Shown here piece after piece: positions 32,583 to 43,957 of a stretch of 64,000 nt of DNA. The first letter of the stretch is position 1, and the number at the start of each line of letters is the position of its first letter. Origin of the DNA: Elymus sibiricus. Taxonomy: Eukaryota; Streptophyta; Magnoliopsida; Poales; Poaceae. The notes beneath the pieces are model-generated. The model was not told where the DNA came from and searched no databases. It saw nothing but the letters and a program-made list of their open reading frames with translations. The stretch lies in assembly GCA_039707655.1 (NCBI GenBank), contig CM077667.1, positions 417,365,409 through 417,429,408 of the forward strand, given 5' to 3'. The position numbers were made by a program, and so were the translations under genes.

Positions 32583-33427
32583 CGTAGGTACAGCGCGGGC
32601 AGGCTATTCAATAACGTGATCAACAAGTTGCAACATTGAGTGAATCAATGAATTGACAAACATATAGAGCAACAAAAAACAAAACGTACGATCTCCAACA
32701 CCGCCGCACCCGGTGGCCACGTGCTCCCCAACGTGCGATCGTACCGTGGTCCTTCATGACGGAGTTGAAGATGGTGTACCACTGATGGGCTAGCGACTTC
32801 ACATTACGTTCATAGATCATGTGTTGCACGAAGTATTTTTGCTCATGAATGAAGAATCCACATTTTGCCAAAAGGTCGAGCCCCCTTGCCTCATACCTAC
32901 AAAGTCTGTAGATACGATCAATCACGCATCGCACAACAACTCATTCTTCATCATCGAGACCCTTGTCATTGTGCTTACTCTAGGAAACAACGAGAAGATA
33001 AAAAAACTCAATGTCATTTGATCGAACACCTGTCTGACATGGCCATGGACAGGGGGGGTACCTTGTTGCGGCTGGATCTGGGGTGAACGGCGACGTAGTC
33101 CAAGGTGGACAGGCGCGTGGCTGGGGCTACGAACGTCTGACAATGCCATTGCTGCGGCCGGACAGGTACAATGTCGTCACACGAGTGGGGTGCGGATACA
33201 AAGTAAAGGAAAGGAGGAGCGAAGTGAAAAAAAAATGATCGGTAAAAGAATTTGAGCGAGTCTAAGGCGTTGGAGTCCTACGTGACGGAGATCTGAACGC
33301 CGACAAATTTTCTCTAACTTAGCGTCCGGTTTGCAAAAAATTCAGACGAGATAAACACAACCGCGTTGGATGGAAACAACATACACGTCACTCGGAAAAA
33401 AAGACGACAAAGCGCCTACGGTGACGT
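32583..33427. other. Unassigned sequence with one minus-strand ORF
   Basis: Contains a 104-codon minus-strand frame (32934-32620) with RNVKSLAHQWYTIFNSVMKD, faintly like the Myb/SANT-type proteins carried by some plant DNA transposons. I cannot confirm this. No terminal repeats were found. Confidence 0.25.
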
Positions 33428-33564
33428 CATAAATCTCAAGATGATATGTTGACTCAGTCTTTCGGAGGTGCTCATAGAGATAGGGTATGCATGTATGCGT
33501 TCATAGAGGTGAGTGTATGCACATGTATATAGACGCTTGCATTTGTACATTGTTAAAAAAAAAA
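33428..33564 (+). mobile_element. 5'-truncated SINE-like retroelement
   Basis: Matches the 3' half of the fuller copy at 34094-34398 in the opposite orientation (AAGATGATATGTTGACTCAG, GAGGTGCTCATAGAGATAGG, TGTATATAGACGC). It ends in an A run after TTGT at 33551-33564, as expected for a reverse-transcribed copy truncated at its 5' end. Confidence 0.6.
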
Positions 33565-34093
33565 CATGCGCCAGCGTTTTAAGGGACGACGGCTACGCAG
33601 CACGACATCCATCTCTGGCCACGTCGGCCCTTGTTGTGCGCCCCACGTTGTAGAAAAGAAGCAGTGATGACTGATGACCTGTCCAGCCCAGGCTTTCAGT
33701 TGTTGCGTGCCCAAGAAATTCTCTAGGTCAAAAAGACAAAAAATGACACTGGTCATCATCAGTGACAAAAGCTAGAGTAAGACCAGAAAGAAGGCAGAGA
33801 CGAACGCAACGCGACACGCTACTTCTATGATGGCTGCCCTACTATTCCTAGCGCTGAAAGTAACACAACTACACGAGAGAGTGCTCTCATCCAAGGCGTG
33901 TTTGGAACATGAACTCTGAAAGAACAACTCAGAGTGAAGAGAACAACTTGTTTCTCCTCCACGCAAAAAACAAGAAGAAAAAACAACAAGAAGAGTAATA
34001 CAAGATTCTCGTGCTGTGCGAAAAAGTTGTACTGGCATTCCACATGGACGTGACGATGAGAGTTGGTGGTAGCCCTTGTGGCCCAGTGATTGC
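33565..34093. other. Unassigned spacer
   Basis: No gene family, RNA or repeat recognised. Minus-strand ORFs at 33772-34176 read into the neighbouring SINE-like element and carry no domain I know. Confidence 0.4.
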
Positions 34094-34398
34094 TTTTTCA
34101 TTTTTTTTAACACGGTATAGACACAAGAGCTCATATACATGTGCATATATTCATCTCTATAAACGCACACACGCACACACTATCCCTATGAGCACCTTCA
34201 AGAGACTGAGCCGACATATCATCATGAAATTACGAAGTCATCGTATGTCTCGTCATCGCCGGGAACGTCTCCTCTCACAGAATGCGCATCGCGGAAAATC
34301 TTAAAATAAATTCAGAAATAATGCGAGCATCAGGACTTGAATCTTGATGCACTGGGATATCACTGTCTCTCTAACCATCCAACCACAGATTGGTTCGT
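34094..34398 (-). mobile_element. SINE-like retroelement, near full length
   Basis: About 300 bp on the minus strand. The 5' part has a tRNA-like head: an A-box-like TGGTTAGAGAG (one mismatch) and a B-box-like GATTCAAGTCC (two mismatches) about 23 bases apart. The body carries CGGCTCAGTCTCTTGAAGGTG, and the 3' end is GTGTTAAAAAAAA (34112-34100). A truncated plus-strand copy lies about 600 bp away. This family is very common in Triticeae intergenic DNA. I do not assign a published name. Confidence 0.55.
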
Positions 34399-34662
34399 TT
34401 TTTTTATCCTCTTTGACTAGTAGCCCTACACAGAGTTTGCACTTGGTTGCACTTGGCTTGCGCATACGGCTTTTTCTTTGAGAGAAGGCCTTATTGATTA
34501 ATCAACAACATTACAAGAGTTTCTCGGATACAACCTAAAACACAATGGAAAAACACTAACACCAGCCCAGTAGTTCTGCATCAAACATCTTTGCTGTATG
34601 TGTAGGGAAATCACGCCCACAAAAGACAAAGCATATGAGACATACTAGTCTTAAAATCTTAA
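34399..34662. other. Unassigned AT-rich spacer
   Basis: No coding or repeat signal recognised between the SINE-like copy and the Harbinger left end. Confidence 0.4.
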
Positions 34663-35149
34663 GAGCATTTGTAACTGATCCCTTGTAATTTAGAGGAGTA
34701 AACCGTTGAGTATCTTTTAACTCTCTATATTTGCTTCTCTAAAAAAGTGCAGTTCCTAACTGATTCCTTGAACTTAACTCACTAATTTTCTTGGTCAAGT
34801 CTTTCTAGTTTTAATTTACATACTACATTTCAACTATATACTTACACACAAATTAAATCCAAACATAATAATTAAGGTTCACACAATTCACAAATATTAC
34901 ATATTTAGAGTTTATAAAAAAATCAAATTCAAACACACGAAAGGGTTCAAATAAAGTAAATAATATGATAAAAAGCACAAATGTGAAGTGTTATGGAGTT
35001 GCCATTTATGTTCTTCTCGATTCTCGATGCTTCTATGCGGCATGAGAAATATGTGTATCATGTTTGCTTCCTGCTCCGGCCCAACAGGATCCCCATCGGA
35101 GATGTACTGGAAGTTCTCTGGCATGACTCATTCATCTTCAATGATTATG

Positions 35150-36290
35150 TTACGCAAAATGACGTAACATCTCATTATTGCCATGGGACCTTGGTATTCC
35201 AATACTCGACATGGCCACGAATGATGCCAAAGCGCTTCTGAACCACACTGAAAGCTCTCTCCACATCCTTCCTTGTAGACTCTTGACGCATTGCAAAGTG
35301 TGACCTCTTGTTACCTTTAGGACACGAGGTTGTCTTGATAAATGTGGCCCATGAAGGATGGATGTCATCTGCAAGGTAGTAATCCATTGTGTACTCACGG
35401 TCATAGACAACATAGTTGCAAGGAGGAGCATCTCCGGAAACAAGTCTAGCAAATTGTGGTGATCTCGATAGCAAATTCATGTCATTATGAGAGCCAGGCA
35501 ATCCAAAGAATGAAGGCCAGATACATAGATCCTCCGATGCAACTGCCACAAGAATGATTGTTGGATCTTTGTAGCGGTCTTCGTACTGGCATTTTCATCC
35601 TGCATGGCAATTCTTCCATGTTCAGTGCATGCAATCAATTGATCCAAGCATCCCAGTCCATCCTCGTTCTTTACTCAATCCCAACAACCTCTCGGTATCT
35701 TCACCGGTGGGTGCCCTCAGGTACTCCAACCAAAAGATCTCAAACACGTCTTTTTTGTACCTTCAAACGGCCTTCAAGATTGTATCTTCTCTAACGCGAA
35801 CATAATCGTCAACGGCATCGGATGAATACCCATAGGCAAGCACTTGAATATCAGCGATACACTTCATCAAAGAGCTCACACTTATCTCTCCGGGTGCACT
35901 CCTCCCGAGTTTGAACTAATCATCATGCTTTTCCACAACTTTTCAATAGCGAGAAAAAAACTTGTGTGCATCAGAAATCACCGACGAAAATACTTCTTCG
36001 GATAGATTGGATTGGGGTTGAAGTAGCCTCTCATAATCTTGGCATGACCCTCCACTCTATCTTGATTGGTGTGTATACGACTGAATTGTGATCCTCTTTT
36101 CGGCCACCAAAAAGTTCATTAAAGGACATGCCAATGGCCATTTCCAAGTTGTCATCGCCTTCTTCTTCCTCCGACAATAGAGTCCTCGAAAATCATGTCC
36201 CTCAACCTCTTCATCTACACTAGAAATGACTCGGTTCAATTCAATTGCCAAAACAAAAGAGGAGATGAGATAGCATAAAAAACTCACCTA
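35150..36290 (-). pseudogene. PIF/Harbinger transposase (DDE nuclease), disrupted
   Basis: A minus-strand relic of the DDE-type nuclease that cuts and joins Harbinger elements. Recognisable pieces in order are: an N-terminal acidic region near 36200; SSLMKCIADIQVLAYGYSSD near 35860; WTGMLGSIDCMH with the first catalytic Asp near 35655; then an open 124-codon stretch (35549-35175) with DLCIWPSFFGLPGSHNDMN (second Asp), YYLADDIHPSWATFIKT and RKDVERAFSVVQKRFGIIRG (catalytic Glu region). Frameshifts and stops before 35549 break the frame. Typical Harbinger nucleases run about 400 aa, so most of the domain is represented but dead. Confidence 0.75.
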
Positions 36291-36330
36291 GGCAGACCGT
36301 AGGACACTGAAGGATGGAAGAGGTGTCACA

Positions 36331-36460
36331 GCCGCTGCCAAGCTTCGGGATTTGTCCGGCGACGTTGAGCCGTTGCCAAGCTACGGGATCTGGCCGACGA
36401 CGTGGAGCCATTGCCAAGCTACAGGATCTGACCGACGACGTTGAGCCGTTCCCAAGTTAC
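36331..36460. repeat. 38-bp tandem repeat, three and a half units
   Basis: Units at 36331-36368, 36369-36406, 36407-36444 and a partial to 36460, each GCCGNTGCCAAGCTNCGGGA-like followed by a GACGACGT tail. It lies within the Harbinger element, upstream of the transposase relic. Confidence 0.8.
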
Positions 36461-36889
36461 TAGTCGTCATCCAGGCTCGAGATGGCCGGCAGTAGACGAA
36501 GAGACCTGGAGGAAGAGGATTTGGTGCGTGCTTCCAGCGACAGGATCGATGCGACGACGACGGCGATAGAGCTCGACTCTGATAACAACAGTGATCGACA
36601 ACCGTCTCGAAGTGGGACAAGAGGGTGGCAAAGGGGGTGTTGATAGAGGCGTTGGGTGGTCGCTGAAAGCTACGCTAACAATGACACGGGGTGGGGAGGT
36701 CGCATGCGCTGGTGCGGAGGCCAAAACTTGTACTCCATGGATGAGTGACCGAGTATATTTGAAGTCAGGGTGCCTTCGTAGTAAAAATTATCCTCTAACG
36801 GGATAGGGGGTCGGCTAGATGTGGTTTAAAGAGGAAAAACCGAATTTATCATGCTCTAACATCTTCTAAGGAATCGGTTAGAGATGTTC

Positions 36890-37249
36890 CAAGTCCAATC
36901 GCTTGCCCTTAGGCTAGGCAAGGAGCACGATCTGCCGAGTAGTTTACAGACTTCTTGTAATCACTCGCGCGGCTTCAAGACGCCACAAATGAGATGCGCT
37001 TTCATGTCCCTCGAGTTGCAAGTAATAAATCAAAACATGCCCAGCGTAGGTCAACAGTTGACCATGGTTCACAAATTGGGATAAATATAATGTCATGTCT
37101 GGCCCAGACAGAGTGCATAAAGCCCTATCGCGTACCCCTGAATCACACAGTCACACAGAACATACAACACGGTTCAATTGTTGGCCTATCAATTGTTCCC
37201 CAATTTAGCCAACCACGGCATCTCAGTCCCCGAGCTATGTATGGAACTA
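36890..37249. other. Unassigned spacer
   Basis: No gene, RNA or repeat recognised. Confidence 0.4.
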
Positions 37250-37306
37250 CGTCCTCCGTTCCTAAATATAAGTCTTATATTGACTTATATTTAGGAACAG
37301 AGGAAG
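37250..37306. mobile_element. Short Stowaway-type MITE (57 bp)
   Basis: An almost complete palindrome flanked by TA: CGTCCTCCGTTCCTAAATAT at one end and its near-complement ATATTTAGGAACAGAGGAAG at the other. The terminus resembles the Stowaway CTCCCTCCGTTCC consensus. Confidence 0.75.
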
Positions 37307-39084
37307 TAGCTTGCATATCCTAACAGATGAAATCATGCAAGGTGCTACAACGGTATACAACTTGTATACAGCTGTAGGTAAAAACTGACTTTCGTGTCGC
37401 TCGGGAGGAGTGACCCGGGGGATCCTGAGTACCGCCGCCGGGTCTCCTTCCTCATCGATGCCACCCGCGCCGCCGTCATCGTCGGTGCCTGTCGCGGTGG
37501 TGGAGGGGCTTGCCCACCTGGACGCGACAGTCCCTCCCGGCGGCACGCTCCTCTCCCATAGTGGCTTATTCCTCGAGGCGCATCGAATGGAAGATCGATC
37601 CAATCGTTGTTGCTTGGCTGCAGTCCGATGACAGCTGATGGCTGTTGCGTGGTATCAAGGTTGCACCGACTATGCTCAAGGATGAGCGGCCAGCAGTCGC
37701 TGCCTCGCGTAAGGGTTGTCCCTGGCGTCCAACTCTAGATCCATGGCGGGTCAAGATCTGAGGCATCAACTTGGTCTTGGGTGAGTCAGATCTGCTGTTG
37801 TGGGACGCATCTCCCTGGTTGCTTCGTGTCTGCTACGTAAGGCGATGTGTATGTGGCGACCTGAGACAGTGGTGAAGGTAATGAAGCAGTGGTGGCATTA
37901 AGAACAGACACGGATTTTGTCCGGCCATGCTTCCTCAACCCTCTTTTGATCTATCCATCGGCGAGTTCCGGCCTTCTCCTTCAAAGAAAAAACAAAGGCT
38001 GGCGTATATGGCGCTCTCTGGACATCTTGATTGGAGAGGGGCTGGTCATTTACACCCGCAAAATCAGCATAACCAGATTCATCGGGGTATCATGAAGCTC
38101 TATTTTTATTGACACCTTGGGACATGTTTGCACCCAGATTTCCAAGGGGTCAACACATGCGAAGAATGCCAAGGCATGATTGGAGAACCTGCAAGTGCCG
38201 AAGGCGGGGTCTTCTTTGCGATGACGACTTTGCTTCACAGGCAGTTGATTAAAGCTTTCACATAGTGCAATCTGCGAGATGATGTGCCTCTCAAGTAAGT
38301 GCTGCTATGTTCAGCCATGCTTTTCCCCTCTTGACCCAAAGCCTCCGTGTTCAGACTTGGCTTGCGCGATATGTTCGCGTCCAGACCGGGCACGAATTTC
38401 TGTGAGCCTGGTGGTACGTGACTTGTAGTAGTAGCCTCCGCAAGTGGGGCAGCAGCATTGGAGGACTTCTTTGTTGGTGATGCTCTTTGAGTACCGAGTC
38501 GTGATTTTCAGGGTGAAAAACCCAAGGTCTAGCCTTTACTAGTTGCGTCTGGCAGTGGCCTTGTTGAAGGCATTGTTTTGGAAACGCGGTCTTTCTCCAA
38601 GGTGAAAACCTATGATCTTTGATCGGGCAACGATAACGCTTGTGCATTGTTTTCTTTAGGTAGGCGTTGCTTTTGGAGAACCTTCTTTGTGTTCCAGGTG
38701 CTGTTTTTTGTGGTGGTTAGAGTGCTGCTACTGCGAGTGATTGATTACTGTGGCAAGGTCTTTTTTCTTTTCTTTATTTATGTTTTTATTTTCATTTTTG
38801 GCTGTGTGCATCCTGGATGTTTTTAGACATCTTGTTGGTGTAGAGGTTATGTGTAATTGGCATCTACTTGATATTAATATATGGAAAACTCTTACCTCCT
38901 ACCGTCCGACGCGCGCGGTTGTTCCGTCTGCTCGTGTCCGTCCGATCGCGACTTGATCAGACGGTTGAGAGCATTCCCGCGTCCGCCAGCTTCGTGTCTT
39001 TCATGCAACCCAACTCTTTTTCAGGACCGTTTCCTGCAACTGACTCGCGAGGCGGATGTCATCAGAAAAAGAGGAATTTTCTGC
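37307..39084. other. Unassigned, possible LINE 3' region
   Basis: No intact gene. The stretch 38690-38890 (TTTGGCTGTGTGCATCCTGG, then GATATTAATATATGG) resembles 3' ends of grass LINEs, which often carry such a motif before an AT-rich tail. No RT or endonuclease fragments could be read upstream. Confidence 0.25.
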
Positions 39085-39228
39085 AACACGGTCGTTGTTT
39101 CCGCAACGCGGCCGTTGTTTCAGGAATTGACGGTCGTTGTTTCCGCAACGCGGCCGTTGTTTCAGGAATTGTTTGTGCAGCGCGGTCGTTGTTTCTGTAA
39201 CGCGGCTGTTGTTTCAAGAATTAATGAG
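39085..39228. repeat. Tandem repeat with CGTTGTTTC core, three units
   Basis: Three units of about 42-55 bp, each GTCGTTGTTTCNGNAACGCG then GCNGTTGTTTCAGGAATT, beginning near 39090, 39130 and 39185. Within each unit the GTTGTTTC core occurs twice, so the array also shows a shorter period. Confidence 0.75.
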
Positions 39229-40189
39229 TGGGGGAGGGGACAAGCGGAACGTGCCAGGAGATCGACCGACGGCTGCATCGCGTAGATCCAACCGGCCAGC
39301 GAGGTGGCGGACGTATAGCGCGCATCGGCCGGTGGACGCCTAGCAGTCCCCTCAATATATTCTTCTTTTCAAAAATAAAATAAAATGCAAGGTGCACCTG
39401 AAAAATAGCGGGTTTCGGCTGTCCATGGCCCTATCAGGGACAGGGTAGAGTAGAATCGGATCATGGGTTTCATCACTTACTCCTGGTCAGGGAAGCCGCA
39501 ACACTAAACACATCCAGAGAAACAGACTGTCCCGGTGGGGAAATCGGCGTGGCACATGTCGGAGTCATCCGCAACGAGTACCGTGATTTCAAAGACAACA
39601 TGAGTTTTAAGTCCACGCTAATGTCATAGCAAATTGCTGTAGAAAAATCTCATAACAAATCCTGTCAGCATAACCAGCTACCGTACAACATAGTCGTTGT
39701 AGCCAAGATTACACTTAACTCATGATACATGTCAATGTCAATGTCATGCTGACTTACTTGCGGAACGACAATTTCTATTTAGTTAGATATACAATCGCTG
39801 ACTCTAAATCTGTAATGTGCAAGTTCCATACCGTCAGTACACAGCTAAAACTCCACATGAATTATTTGTTTTGCTTGGCCTTGCAGATGTAACTATTAGA
39901 AATGCTCCCGATTCAGCAGGAGCTTGAAAAATGCAATTCATTAGCAAGGCAACGAAACAACCTTAGATGCCTGAGTTGTCAACCTTTCTTATATAAATTG
40001 ATTAACTCAAGAAAAAGGTTTCGAAACCTCAGTCTGATAGGCCACGGAATGCTAGCCGCTCAGTGATACAAACTTAAGACCTGCAAAAATTCAGACGATG
40101 AATGCAATTGCCACGACACGATTCGCCACGCCCAAAATCCTATAGAAGCATGCGGAGTATAGAGGCACTTCCCTAGTTGCACATTTTGG
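39229..40189. other. 3' flank of the amidophosphoribosyltransferase gene
   Basis: Non-coding on both strands as far as I can tell. The last few hundred bases likely contain the 3' untranslated region of the minus-strand gene. Confidence 0.4.
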
Positions 40190-41845
40190 TCAGTCCTCAT
40201 CGGCGGACGCCATCGCCGGCACCTTCTCCGGCGGATTCACCGGGTAGTTCCGTGAGAAGCAGGCGTCGCAGAGCTCGTCCGCCTCGTCGCCGTAGATGCT
40301 GTGGAGCTTGTCGAGCGTCAGGAAGCCGAGCGAGTCGCAGCCGATCATCTTGCGCACGCCCTCAATGTCCAGCCTGTTCGATATCAGCTCCTTCTCGTCG
40401 GGCGTGTCGATGCCATAGTGGCATCGGCCGACCACTGGGGGGCTGGAGATGCGCATGTGCACCTCGCGCGCTCCGGCGTCGCGGAGCAGGCGCACGATCT
40501 TGCTCGACGTGGTGCCGCGCACGATCGAGTCGTCGACGACGACCACGCTCTTGCCCGTGATGACGCCGCGCACGGGCGCGAGCTTGAGCTTGACGGCGAG
40601 GTCGCGGATGACCTGCGTCGGCTGGATGAAGCTGCGGCCGGTGTAATGCGACCGGATGAGGCCCTGCTGGAACTCGAGCCCCGAGGCCTGCGCGAAGCCG
40701 AGCGCCGCGTAGAAGCCAGAGTCCGGCACTGGGATGACCACGTCGGCGGTCGGGGCGGGGGACTCCTCGGCGAGCGCGCGGCCGTAGGCGGTGCGCCGCT
40801 CGTGGACAGCGTGCCCGAACACGATGGAGTTGGGCAGCGCGAAGTAGATGTGCTCGAATACGCACGACTTGCGCGGGCGGTGCGGGACGAGGCAGGCCGA
40901 GGACACGGACATGTCCCGGCGGTCGACGACGATCACCTCCCCGGGCTCCACCTCTCGCTCGTACACGGCGTCGATGAGGTCGAGCGCGCAGGTCTCCGAC
41001 GCGAACACGACGGCGCCGTTGGGGCGGCGGCCCATGACCAGCGGGCGGAAGCCGAACGGGTCGCGCACGGCGAAGAGCTTGTCGCCCGTGAGGAAGAGCA
41101 GCGAGTAGGCGCCCTGGAGGCGCTCGCAGGCGTCGCAGATTCGGGCGAGCAGCGGGCGCGAGAGCGACGTGGCGATGAGGTGGAGGATGACCTCCGTGTC
41201 GGACGAGTTGTTGAAGATGGAGCCCTGCGCCTCCAGCTTGTGGCGCAGCGGCATGTAGTTCACCAGGTTGCCGTTGTGCGCCACGGCAAGCTGCCCGAAC
41301 CGGTACCCGGCGAGGAACGGCTGCACGTTGCACAGCTGGGCGTTGCCGCCGGAGGTGGAGTAGCGGACGTGGCCGATGGCGGCCTGGCCGGAAAGACTGT
41401 TGAGGTGCGCCGGGTCCCTGAAGACGTCGCTGACGAGCCCTAGCCCCGTCACGGACTTGAGCTTGCCGTCGTCCCCGGCAGCGCAGATGCCGGCGCCCTC
41501 CTCCCCGCGGTGCTGCAGCTTCTGCAGGCCCAGGTAGCAGAGCGACGACGCCTCTGGGTCGCCCACGACGCCGAACACGCCGCACTCCTCGCGGGGGTGG
41601 TCGTCGCCGTCGTCCTCCTCGATAGGGCGGTCTCCATCGCCGAAGTTAAAGGGCGTGACCTTGTCGAACAGGGCACGGGCCGGCGCGGCGCGGGCGGCGC
41701 GGTGGCGCAGCGCGAGGAGCGAGGGGCTGGGGCCGGCATGGCACCTGAGCTGTCGATGGACTGGGAACGGCGCGGGGGGCGAGCGGAGGAGGTGGGAGGA
41801 GGCCGTGGCGGGCGGGGCTGCGGTGGCGGCTGCGGCGGCGGCCAT
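40190..41845 (-). CDS. Amidophosphoribosyltransferase, plastid-targeted (EC 2.4.2.14)
   Basis: Catalyses the committed first step of de novo purine synthesis: PRPP plus glutamine to 5-phosphoribosylamine. Single exon, 551 aa. Residues 1-60 are Ala/Arg/Ser-rich without acidic residues, a typical chloroplast transit peptide. An acidic stretch (IEEDDGDDHPREE) precedes Cys88 in EECGVFGV, the N-terminal nucleophile exposed by propeptide removal. Class II glutamine amidotransferase motifs follow: LQHRGEEGAGI, GHVRYSTSG, HNGNLVNY and SSDTEVILHL. The C-terminal phosphoribosyltransferase domain has the PRPP loop VVVVDDSIVRGTT (about 430-443). The C-terminal Cys residues in IGCDSLGF and LCDACF fit the 4Fe-4S type. 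Length and intronless structure match known plant enzymes, and no defects are visible. Confidence 0.95.
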   Translation of the reverse strand: MAAAAAATAAPPATASSHLLRSPPAPFPVHRQLRCHAGPSPSLLALRHRAARAAPARALFDKVTPFNFGDGDRPIEEDDGDDHPREECGVFGVVGDPEASSLCYLGLQKLQHRGEEGAGICAAGDDGKLKSVTGLGLVSDVFRDPAHLNSLSGQAAIGHVRYSTSGGNAQLCNVQPFLAGYRFGQLAVAHNGNLVNYMPLRHKLEAQGSIFNNSSDTEVILHLIATSLSRPLLARICDACERLQGAYSLLFLTGDKLFAVRDPFGFRPLVMGRRPNGAVVFASETCALDLIDAVYEREVEPGEVIVVDRRDMSVSSACLVPHRPRKSCVFEHIYFALPNSIVFGHAVHERRTAYGRALAEESPAPTADVVIPVPDSGFYAALGFAQASGLEFQQGLIRSHYTGRSFIQPTQVIRDLAVKLKLAPVRGVITGKSVVVVDDSIVRGTTSSKIVRLLRDAGAREVHMRISSPPVVGRCHYGIDTPDEKELISNRLDIEGVRKMIGCDSLGFLTLDKLHSIYGDEADELCDACFSRNYPVNPPEKVPAMASADED

Positions 41846-41993
41846 CCCTGGAGCGCGGCGGGATTGGGAGGGTGAGGGCTTTCGTGGATGCCCTCCCGAA
41901 GGCGCGTGAACGGACAGGATTTAAAGAGGTCGCCGCCAGGCGTGTGGAGGCCGTGTGCCCTACGCACGAGTGATTCCACGATATTTTGACTCG
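41846..41993 (-). promoter_or_regulatory. Promoter and short 5' leader of the amidophosphoribosyltransferase gene
   Basis: A TTTAAAT element (41925-41919, minus strand) lies about 75 bases upstream of the ATG, a suitable TATA position for a short leader. A MITE-like element begins just beyond. Confidence 0.4.
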
Positions 41994-42156
41994 AGCTTTG
42001 CTACACCTACGTAATCCTTCTTACGTAGCGTACGGAAGAGATGAGATGGCAGCTCTTAATTGGATAACCCTGAAAATCAGGGGGGGCTGTTTTGATTAGT
42101 GAAAGAAGGATTTTCGTAGGTCACGTAAAACCTCTTCGTAGGTCTAGCATTTTGTA
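41994..42156. mobile_element. MITE-like element with imperfect inverted ends
   Basis: Left TTTGCTACACCTACGTAA and right (reverse strand) AATGCTAGACCTACGAAG are related inverted ends. Inside is a further hairpin CTACGTAA...TTACGTAG near 42008-42028. No coding capacity. It sits about 150 bp upstream of the purine gene start. Confidence 0.5.
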
Positions 42157-43863
42157 CGTAGTACGAATTTCCATCGCATTCGTGGGTGAATGAAAGGACA
42201 TAATCTCTGTCTGTTTGATTTGCTAATTTCTTTCAGTTTTTCCTCCGAAATCCAGGATTTGTTTTTTCTTTAAACTCACCAGCGATATCTATCGCCTGTT
42301 TGGTTTGAATTTTTCTATAAACCCTAGGGTTTTCCTCTTATAATCATTTTCTGAACGCAAATTTGAAGGAAGATATCTTTTGAGTCCAGCCTTGCGGAAT
42401 TGTAATTTGTTGCTATATATGGCAACTAAGCCACGTGTCCAATCAATTAGAAACTTTTTTTACATTATTATTCTTATTATTAGGATGCAACCAAGCAAGG
42501 AATATAATCATTTGCTCCCAATTCTTGGCAGGATAAGCGCCTAGTCTTATGTTCTTGTAATTTAAATACGTTATAACTGAGCATTTTTCCTGCCCTCTCG
42601 GACCATTAGCATTTATATCCGTTGGATCATCGATTCTGAGCAGTTTTGGCCGTAAGATTTGCCGTGAATCGTACCTAATCGCTCGCTATCAACAATCGCG
42701 ACAGGACCTGGGCCGCTGCTCTGGTGGCTTTTTTGGGCGTCTCAGGTTAATTGGGCCAAACGAGCCCGTACGGGTTCCCCTATGTGTGGTGAAGCCATCG
42801 TTTTGACGCACGCCTCCCACCTTTCCCCTCCCGTAGCGAGGCGGATCTTCCCATGGACGACCGGCCTGGGTCGCGACTGAAGTCGGAGCTCCGGATCTCA
42901 TGGCAACCGCACTCGGTTCAGACAGGGCCTCGCAGGGCGACGGCGCGGGGTCGCCTCGATTGCCTCATTCCGTTCGGTTGCACGGCGCATTAGGATCGTG
43001 TCCGGCGAAAGGCCGATAGATCGATGCAAGCTTCGACAAGGGGATGGGAAGAGGTGATGCGGATGTTCATCGTGAGAGGCGCCCGCCGCGAATCGCTATG
43101 GCAGCGCTGGTAGAATCAGTGTCTCGTTCTTCTGCTTTCCTTCCATGCCGTCTGTGTCTTCCCCGACAGGTACAAATCGCCCCTCTCTTATGCAGATGCC
43201 TACAGTTTTGAGGGAGGTCTTGCATCTTGATTTCAGTTTGACAACCCGGACGTCCATGCATTTGAGAGCCATGTTTAGCATCCTGATTCCAGTTTGATGC
43301 CCAGCCATCGATGCATTTGACAGCCGCCCGCGTGGAGAAGGACAACGGCTAAGGTGTATCGCGGAACTCGGCCCTGCCCACCTAATTACAGTTCATGACC
43401 AAGGCTTTTAACGTTGATTCTGAATTGAACAACGACCAAACGTTAGGATTATCCCTCCTGTTCTACCAATTTTTGCAGTTGTTCTGTTCGAGATGTGCTC
43501 GTTGCCGGTGATCATTAAGCATCCATGTTTGTAAGATTTTATGGTACAAGGTATTGTGGTTGAGTTTCTAATTCACAATACTTATTTTCAGGTTAGTTAA
43601 GCAACTATATTTTTTATGTCGTCGAGATTCAGTTTCATATATGGGGATTCTAATGTGAACATTTGATTTTCAGTTCATGTAATTGGGTTCATGGTGTATT
43701 ACCAGTTCTATCTGCACTTACATCCAAAGCAGCAGAGGCACACAGTCCAAGCCAAGGAATGAAGCTTAGTTTGCTTCACGTGTGCATGCTCCTTCGGACA
43801 TGGATGAAGTGGACATGGTAATTCTGTCAACTTTCTTCCAAGTTGGTATCGGTTAGTCATGTA
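42157..43863. other. Unassigned sequence with a two-unit repeat
   Basis: No gene family recognised. A degenerate tandem duplication of about 60 bp at 43208-43325 (TTTCAGTTTGACAACCCGG / TTCCAGTTTGATGCCCAGCC, then CATGCATTTGA / GATGCATTTGA) produces an apparent internal repeat in a minus-strand ORF. The region may be the body of the Helitron ending at 45646, but no 5' end was found. Confidence 0.3.
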
Positions 43864-43943
43864 CTCCCTGTGTCCCAAAATAAGTGACGCAATAGTACAG
43901 ATTTTGTACTAAAGCAGCGACACTTATTTTGGAACGGAGGGAG
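43864..43943. mobile_element. Stowaway MITE (80 bp)
   Basis: Flanked by TA on both sides. Terminal inverted repeats CTCCCTGTGTCCCAAAATAA and, on the other strand, CTCCCTCCGTTCCAAAATAA. Typical of Triticeae Stowaway elements of the mariner group. Confidence 0.9.
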
Positions 43944-43957
43944 TATATTAAATAATA

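Larger units (their letters stand above)
34663..36889 (-). mobile_element. Decayed PIF/Harbinger DNA transposon
   Basis: Imperfect terminal inverted repeats: GAGCATTTGTAACTGATCCC at 34663 and, on the opposite strand at 36889, GAACATCTCTAACCGATTCC. Inside is a disrupted PIF/Harbinger transposase on the minus strand. The expected 3-bp TWA target duplication is not preserved clearly (TAA left, CAA right). Confidence 0.65.

Noticed and set aside
40301..41443. 380-codon plus-strand ORF and a 407-codon second minus frame over the purine gene
   Set aside because: Both are shadows of the amidophosphoribosyltransferase frame caused by high GC at third positions.
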